From the NCBI RefSeq assembly GCF_000208865.1, contig NC_018393.1:930001-994000 (forward strand): DNA of 64,000 nucleotides. The letters are read 5' to 3'. The translations under genes and the position numbers were made by a program. Within the stretch, counting starts at the first letter, position 1. Each line of letters opens with the position of its first letter. Under the pieces are notes generated by a model. The model did no database searches. It had not been told where the DNA came from and saw only the letters and a list, made by a program, of their open reading frames with translations. Below are positions 57,504-64,000 of the stretch, one piece after another. Source of the DNA: Neospora caninum Liverpool. Lineage: Eukaryota > Apicomplexa > Conoidasida > Eucoccidiorida > Sarcocystidae.

Positions 57504-60290
57504 GAATTCTTTCCACCGAACCCGTTCTTCAGATGGCGAGTTGTGCCCCGCCAGGAAGTGCCGAAACATGGTGGTTGCCTGGCGACTGCGCAACACACTG
57601 TCTCAATCGCTTGTAGTGCGGCACACGCATACTTTGGTGATGCAACATTGATCTACAGGGGTGCTCCTTTTTGTTATATAACGGGTTGACGCCACTTACT
57701 CCTCACCATGCGCTTTCCTAAGAAAACGTATGTGTACTTCTGAAGGCTGGCAAGAGTTGTAAAGATCAGTACGAGGCACATATCCCAGTCAGACGGTGTC
57801 ATTTTTTTGTAACATGCCCACATTCGCTGCTCGTACCGCGTGGTCCACCGCACAAATTGCCGAACCAGTGATGGAAGGATCAGTGACACGAGCCCAGTTT
57901 TTGTCTCTAGATCCACAGAACATCGTACTTGGAAAAAGCGGAGGCCGTCAGCGATCCTTTGCACACGTGGTAGTTCAGCTGACACGCTCGTCAGAATACA
58001 GCCTGTGATAGTCACCTATGCGATGCGCCACCTAGCCTGGCTCTGAGTTGTCCCATATTGACAGTGGAGAAGACAGTTCTGACAGGGGAGCAGACAGTTC
58101 ACACGATGTGGAAATCATGAGCCGCCATACACAAAGCGACGAAGAAATCGATCGCAGTAGGAGGAGGTAAAGAAACAACTCGGTGATATCGCGAGACACT
58201 TTAGACAGCTGTGTTGATGCTCGTCGAGCAGTGTCCTCGAGCTTCTCGTCGAAAAAAACGCCTTTCAGGACGCTTCCAATATACTTTGTTATGCGGTCGT
58301 GTGAATTACGTTGCCCCGAAAGCGTTGCATGGAACACCTGCTCGCCCTGACAGTCACGTTGGTGGCCTGTGCGTATACGTTTTGTGCTGACGAAGGAAAT
58401 AGGCTAGCGTAGAACGACACAAACACTTAGAGCGACAAACAGCACGGCAGGGACTCCACGGCATTCACTATCCTTTCCGTTCTAAATTTCCTCCTTGGAG
58501 AACCAAAAACTCGCCCGCACAACAGTTTAACAAAAGGAGCAGATGACAACGCGGGCCGACCACGTGGTAGAAACGGCGCCACCGAGAAAAAACGATAGCC
58601 TTGTTTCATACACGAAGCACACTGAACCAGGGCCGGAACCCTGTCGTTTTGTCCCCAGTGAATACCGTGTTTCCCTCCGCATCGTTTTGCTTCTCGTACC
58701 GACTGTCGAAAAAAACTCACACACACAAAAAAGCCCGCCCCCAACCTCTGAACTTTCTCCTTGCTCCGCACCCAGAGCCCTTTACCGTACCACGCCCAGA
58801 TGGCTTTCTTAATTGCATGAACTGGAGAACGTCATGCACGCGACAGAGAGAACAACCTCTGCAGCTAAACATAAAATGCCGCGCATGAATTGATCTAGAG
58901 AGATCAATAGCATTTCCTAATGCTGCTTTCAGCCGGACACGTGCACAAAAATCGGAGAAAACACATGGAGTTGCTGGCGCAAATGACAAAAAAATAGCCA
59001 CCGTGGCGACGTAGAATCACTTGCACACCGATAAAGAAAGGCTGACCACTTCAGTGCCTTCTGGTTATCCCTAAGCGATCACAAAACGAGGGGAAACATC
59101 CCCGGGACATACGGAACGACATGGTAGCGCCATCCGCACAAAACGAACATAAACGGACGCAGAACATTATATATTGCCATAAGCCACGAATGCGACAACA
59201 GTTCGTTTAAACCCCAGTGGGACCAGAGAAACCACTCCTTTCTGTCCGGACCGCAATAGCAACAGTTCCTGTTTCAGAGGACGACAAACTCTCAATGCGA
59301 CAACCACCCCAAGACGGCGGCCGCTCCACTGTGGGAGACCGCAGAGGAAGCCGGACGTACGAAAAAGGGAAACAACACACGGGATGTGTCTTTCAAAGGT
59401 CGTGGACAGCACCGCGTCGAAGCGACGCACCTTTGCCAAAGTTAACGGCACAAAACTTGCGCGCACAGACACCGGCTACAAATCGGGACGCCCATCTGAT
59501 TTCTACATAGATGCAGCCGACGAATGTTCACGTGTGCACCACCATACAAATAGACATATATATACATATATGCAATTTCATATGGCCATACGCCGGAAAA
59601 AACCAGGCATCTACATATTCGCGTGCACATGAGCGTGAACCCTGAGACGAGGCATTCCAAGAGAGACCGCAAGGTTGTCCTGTTGTGTCCCCAAACCGTG
59701 CTTTAGCCCGAAAAATTGGCGTGGGTCTCTGGCTCCTTCAATAGCATGGAGATTTGAAACTCAGATCTCTCGGCTCGCCCTTTTTGATCGTCAAAACGCC
59801 CGAAACTGCAAAGACAAAAGACAGAACACTCCGAACAAGAGACCAATAAACGTAACGTCGTACATGTACACGACCCCACACCTCACAGTGTGTCAAACGA
59901 GAAGAAACATACAAGAAAAAATCCATTGCTCGACTCCAATTGCCCTGTCCTCTAACACAGACATATCGGCTGTGTGTGTCACAAACTCAAGATTACATAT
60001 ATATATATATATATATATACATATGAGAAGGAACCGCCACACGTTCTCCATGCGTAACTCGGTAATCTTATTCTCGAGAAAAAACGGATATATCCACAAA
60101 AACATATATTTGAATACACATGCTTGATACCCGTATATTAAAAAACAGTATTTTGAAGACGGTTTTGACCAACCGGTGCCTGCCCTACATCTATAGATCA
60201 TATCTGTGAACCTGAAAATTTCGGTATCCTGCATATACCGGAATATAAATTGATCCACATGGCGACGGGAAGAAGAAACTGAGGACTTAC
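57504..60290. other. Spacer between tRNA gene and TauE-like gene
   Basis: Two minus-strand frames, 57674-58015 and 58032-58337, each about 100 codons, have somewhat protein-like amphipathic stretches (for example ITKYIGSVLKGVFFDEKLED) but no known motif and no clear splice link. The rest is short overlapping frames plus a TA microsatellite at 59995-60025. A short last exon of the TauE-like gene should lie near 60190-60230. Confidence 0.4.
59995..60025. repeat. TA microsatellite
   Basis: A pure TA run of about 13 units downstream of the TauE-like gene. Confidence 0.9.
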
Positions 60291-63200
60291 CAACAGTACA
60301 GACAACCGAGCCGAGCATGATGATGAGAAGGAGCAGAACAAGGATGTAGTCTGCGTGGTATCGCTTCACCTGGCAGACAAACATCAAAACGGCCGACAAC
60401 TTTGCTTTTGTCTGTTCTCTGTCCTTCTCTCGTCCTCCGGTTCTCCTGGACGTGTTGCTTGCTCCAGCGAGTGCCATCGAGGCAGAAGGTTCAACCCTGC
60501 GGCGACAGCCCTCCAGCGCTGCCTCCGCCAGTGGTATTTCACAGACAGAAACAAAACATGAGCTCACAAAGACAAACACACAAGTAGATGCAGATACGTA
60601 ATACACGTGTTACCTCCACCCTCAACCGCCGTGACGTCCAGAGCGTATCCAGTGGCTACCCTAAAATGTAAATAGGTATGCATATGCGCCCTCGTACACA
60701 ACTTCACAGGAATCTCCGCTACGTTTCGTCGAAACAGCCTCGCCTCTGAGGCAGCACGGACGCAGTCTCAAAGCGCGACAGCGAAACTGACACCGCCGCC
60801 ATGCCGTATTTCCATTTCTCTGTCTCCACCTATCTCCATGTGAACATAAAATCCAGCGTCTCCGTGGCTGCGTGTGCGTCTCCTCATCAAACCCAGCATC
60901 CAGCGACGCTGCTCGAGGTCCCTCGAGATCTCCGCGAGAGCTGACTCACGCGCCCGCATGCAAGCACACATGTTTGGAAAGACGCTCACAAGTTTGTCAA
61001 CGACAGCCTTGCCGATGAGAGTGGTCAGGAAGCACACGCCAAAGAGAAGAAGACAATAGTCCCACGGAGCAGTCGCTGAGGCAATGCTGATGGCTGCAGC
61101 GGAAGAGCTCGTGAAGAGAATCAAGGTTGTGTTCACCGACGTCGTGACGGCTGGCGGCACGCCCTTGACAAGGAGGTACGGACCCAAAATGAGGCCTCCT
61201 CCGATTCCGATGATGCCGGCTGAAAAAAAAAATCATGAAAGCGCAGGACACGTCAAATCTCTCAGGCGAGGTTCGAGTTGCAGTGACGCGCCTCTCTCTG
61301 CGCACCTCATCGCGTCGACCTACGCACTCATACAAAAATCATATACAGGAAAAGCGCGTAATTGTTCTGAATGCAGGGCAAGCTTCCTGTCTCCGACAAA
61401 GTACACGCGTTTTAAGATACGACCAAATCTGTGCTTTGAAGAAACGCTGTGGATGCCAGAGCGATTGCGTCTCCCCACTCGCGACGCAGCTGTCTGAATT
61501 TTGTCTTGTCGCCGCCATTCCCTGCCTCACACCGGCTGCTGACTGCTGAACCTGGCACGGAGAACCACCTTTGTGTAGGGAGACGCACGCGCTCCTTCTG
61601 GCGGCTCCGCTGAAAATACGGCGCGAGGCTTTGGGCACACATGCGCGTCGGCATCTATATGCACGAATAAACCTGGACGCAAGGCCGCACCATCGCGCCC
61701 CCGACCTTTTTCTCTCGGCGTTCTGAGCCTGGCTTACCCATCATGCCAGCTACCAAGGAAATGGCCATGAGACTGTGAAGGTGTGCTAGGGTATACTCGA
61801 GCTCGCCCTTCTGCTTCACGGCCGGCGCGGATGCCTCTGCGGCTTCGACCTTTTGCTTTTCCTTTGCGTGTTTCCTCCACAGGCAAATTGCCTCAACGTA
61901 CGAGCAGCACATCAGGAAGACTGCGCCGAGGACATACACGCCCCAGTAGGTGAGCCCGCAATACGGAACCTGGACAAAAGCACGAAAGCGACACGCAAAG
62001 AACCTGGACGTTTCCCTTCACGCCTTGCTCCTCAGTCTTCTCGCGAGGATCTCTCTTTTATCTCCACTCCTCTCTCCCTGGAAACCACGCGGCCCTCGCG
62101 CGAAAGCCGCTAATTCGGGTCGTCGTTCTCGCGAGACACAGCCGTGGAAAATCGCACTCGTGACAGAGAAACATGAGTGGGGTGTAAACGGTCAGAAAGC
62201 GCATTTCATTAGACATCTTAGATTTGATCGTCCATACATACGGCTTTTAAAACAACTTTACAAAACCAAGAAACTCTAGAGATTTACAGTCGACTTCAAA
62301 CTGACCACTCACAGATCAATCCACAATTCTAATTATTACACTCTGGAAAGATCCGACCCTTCGTCTTTCAGATGAGTTACGAGCTCAGTGGTTGTGTCGT
62401 TCCACGCGTGTGTATTTATAAAAATGCAGGGAAACGCGGGTCCACTTGGCCGCCTTACGATCTGCCATCGCGTCCGGGGACCGCCCTTGACGATGGTGAA
62501 CACCAAGTTGATGGCATAGACGACAAACATGGCGAACCATTTCTGAAGGTAGGAAACAAAAAGGGAAAAGCAGGAACGAAGAATGCAACCAAGCGCCACC
62601 TGGTTTTCGCTTTTCCCTCGTCCCTTCTCCACTTTCCACGCCGTGCCTTTCTCCCACATTTTCCCTCACATATTCACTTACGACAGAACTGTGTCCACGT
62701 AGGGCGTAACGCAACGACTGAGGCGCAGTCGCGAGCGGCACAGTGTCGGGCGAAGACCCAGTGAGGGCTGATCCTTTCCTTCTCTCGCTTTCACGTGGCT
62801 TCGGCTCCACTGAAAAAGCAGATAGGAGAAAGAGACGTCGTGTCGCGCGCGCGGAAGAACAGGTATGTTCGCGTCACAACACAACTTCCACTTCGCAGCC
62901 TTCCCTCCGCACACGGCAACACCCTCCACACGTGACAACGAGCGCAGAGGCACGCGTCCGCACTTGCTTGCTTTCTCACCTATCAACGAGTAGCATCTGC
63001 GTCACTAGATATATATATATATATACATATTCAAATGGATAAAAACATACAAGTATATATTTATGTACATACATATGCATATATAGTGTCTGTTAGCGAA
63101 AAAACACCCATGTTCGGTAGCCTGTGTACGCGTCTACCTGTTCACTGGAGATTGGCTGACAGTATGGTTCGATCTGCGCGATGGGCATGCACGACAGTGA

Positions 63201-63842
63201 ATGCTAGGAAGCATTGATTCGTTACGTGCTTAGACAGCAGATTCTTTGGGGTATCGCGGTCTCACGAGAAGGCACAGTGATGCGATGTTCATCTCCTTCG
63301 CAGGCGCCGTGGCGGGGACTAGCGTCGGCAAGGTTTTCTCCGTGTGCCTCGCCGTCGCCAGCGTTCGCGGTCGATCTGCTGTCTTGTTGACTCTTTGCTC
63401 TCTGGGACTCCCCATCGCTGTTCTCGGTTTCACTTTGCGTCACAGGCACGAATTCAAAGTCTGACTTCCTGGCGTCTCGCTTCGCTGCGTCACCTCCGTC
63501 GAGGCCTTCGTTTGCGGCCGCTGCCTGTGTCGCGTCGCGGTCTGCGCCCTGCGTGGGGTCAGTTTTCGCGTCTCCTCGCACGTCCGTGCAGCGCTGTGCG
63601 CGCTCTTCCTCTTCCAGCTCCTCCGCTTGCAGGACTTCGCACACGCTCCCGCTGCGCTGCTCCAACAATTTCCGCGCGGCTGCGCCTTCCCTCTTGAGTC
63701 GCATCATCTGCCGAGAAGTCTTGTACGCAGTCGCAAAGAGCAGAACCACCAACACGGCCATGATCAGGTACACAGGCCAGCATCGGTTGATCACCAAGCC
63801 GTAGGTTGCACCAGCAATCTGCATAGGGCCCATGAGCAAAAC
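60291..63842 (-). CDS. TauE/SafE-family anion (sulfite) exporter, 5'-partial
   Basis: Membrane transporter family that moves sulfite or related sulfonates/organic anions. The 5' part lies beyond the right edge. Minus-strand exons 63842-63266, 62809-62682, 62542-62459, 61969-61738, 61219-60990 and 60369-60291 join in frame (about 443 residues); a short last exon probably follows near 60190-60230. Family traits: MGPMQIAGATYGLVINRCWP followed by VYLIMAVLVVLLFATAYKT (end of the first repeat), KWFAMFVVYAINLVFTIVKGG, LAHLHSLMAISLVAGMMG, then the hallmark AGIIGIGGGLILGPYLLVKG with VPPAVTTSVNTTLILFTSSS, and a closing hydrophobic helix DYILVLLLLIIMLGSVV. Between the two repeats is a long Glu/Asp/Ala/Ser-rich insertion (about 140 residues in exon 63266-63842 plus the 43 residues of the next exon), probably a cytosolic loop. 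Substrate and membrane are not shown by the sequence. The order matches the eukaryotic (plant-type) branch better than bacterial members. Confidence 0.85.
63008..63085. repeat. TA/TACATA microsatellite in an intron of the TauE-like gene
   Basis: TA runs mixed with ATACATATG units, in the intron between the exons at 63266-63842 and 62682-62809. Confidence 0.85.
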
Positions 63843-64000
63843 CTAAACAGACAGCGCAGACAGCACAGGCAGCGCACAGATTCCATGCGCCTGCAAAAGG
63901 TGCTCGCGTCAGGGAATGCGAAACAGAGCTCTTCTGCTGAAGCCGCTTCCGCTCCCTCCATATCCCTCGCCCGTCACCTCTGACGCTGCATGCATTGTCG

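Overview
The window looks like nuclear DNA of a coccidian apicomplexan, most likely Toxoplasma gondii or a close relative. The evidence is intron-rich genes with canonical GT-AG introns, mostly moderate to high GC coding sequence, ATG contexts such as CAAGATGG, introns carrying TA/TACATA microsatellites, and recognisable apicomplexan housekeeping genes. The species is an inference from these traits and from gene families; it was not checked against a database. One assembly gap of 100 N lies at 26418-26517.

Layout from left to right. 1-2617 (+) is the 3' part of a RAD54-family recombination helicase, built of about 14 small exons with introns of only about 40-65 nt. 3224-4054 (-) is a possible uncharacterised acidic protein. 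5102-5374 (+) is a small lysine-rich protein beginning Met-Gly-Cys (predicted acylation). 9033-12100 (+) is a five-exon fructose-1,6-bisphosphatase paralogue whose metal-ligand positions are nearly all substituted, so it is probably a pseudoenzyme. 14862-17243 (+) is a single-exon four-TM protein with a long disordered tail. 20530-38293 (+) is a giant 21-exon gene for a secretory, membrane-embedded protein of at least about 2,860 residues. It contains the assembly gap and, beside the gap, an inverted copy of one of its own segments that looks like a misassembly.

39625-41389 (-) is an ELO-family fatty acid elongase. 46716-47897 (+) is ribosomal protein eS12 with a TRP-2-like promoter motif. 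49535-50846 (-) is an eight-TM protein made of two four-TM halves. 52767-55828 (+) is a repeat protein with twelve TVFE-type units. 57424-57503 (+) is tRNA-Leu(CAG). 60291-63842 (-) is a TauE/SafE-family transporter truncated by the right edge.

Most genes have unrelated housekeeping or membrane roles, and I see no operon-like pathway cluster. FBPase and the elongase belong to carbon and lipid metabolism. The giant gene and the tandem-repeat protein have the features of lineage-specific parasite proteins. Long spacers (5.4-9.0, 12.1-14.9, 17.2-20.5, 41.4-46.7 and 57.5-60.3 kb) hold no coding sequence I can defend.
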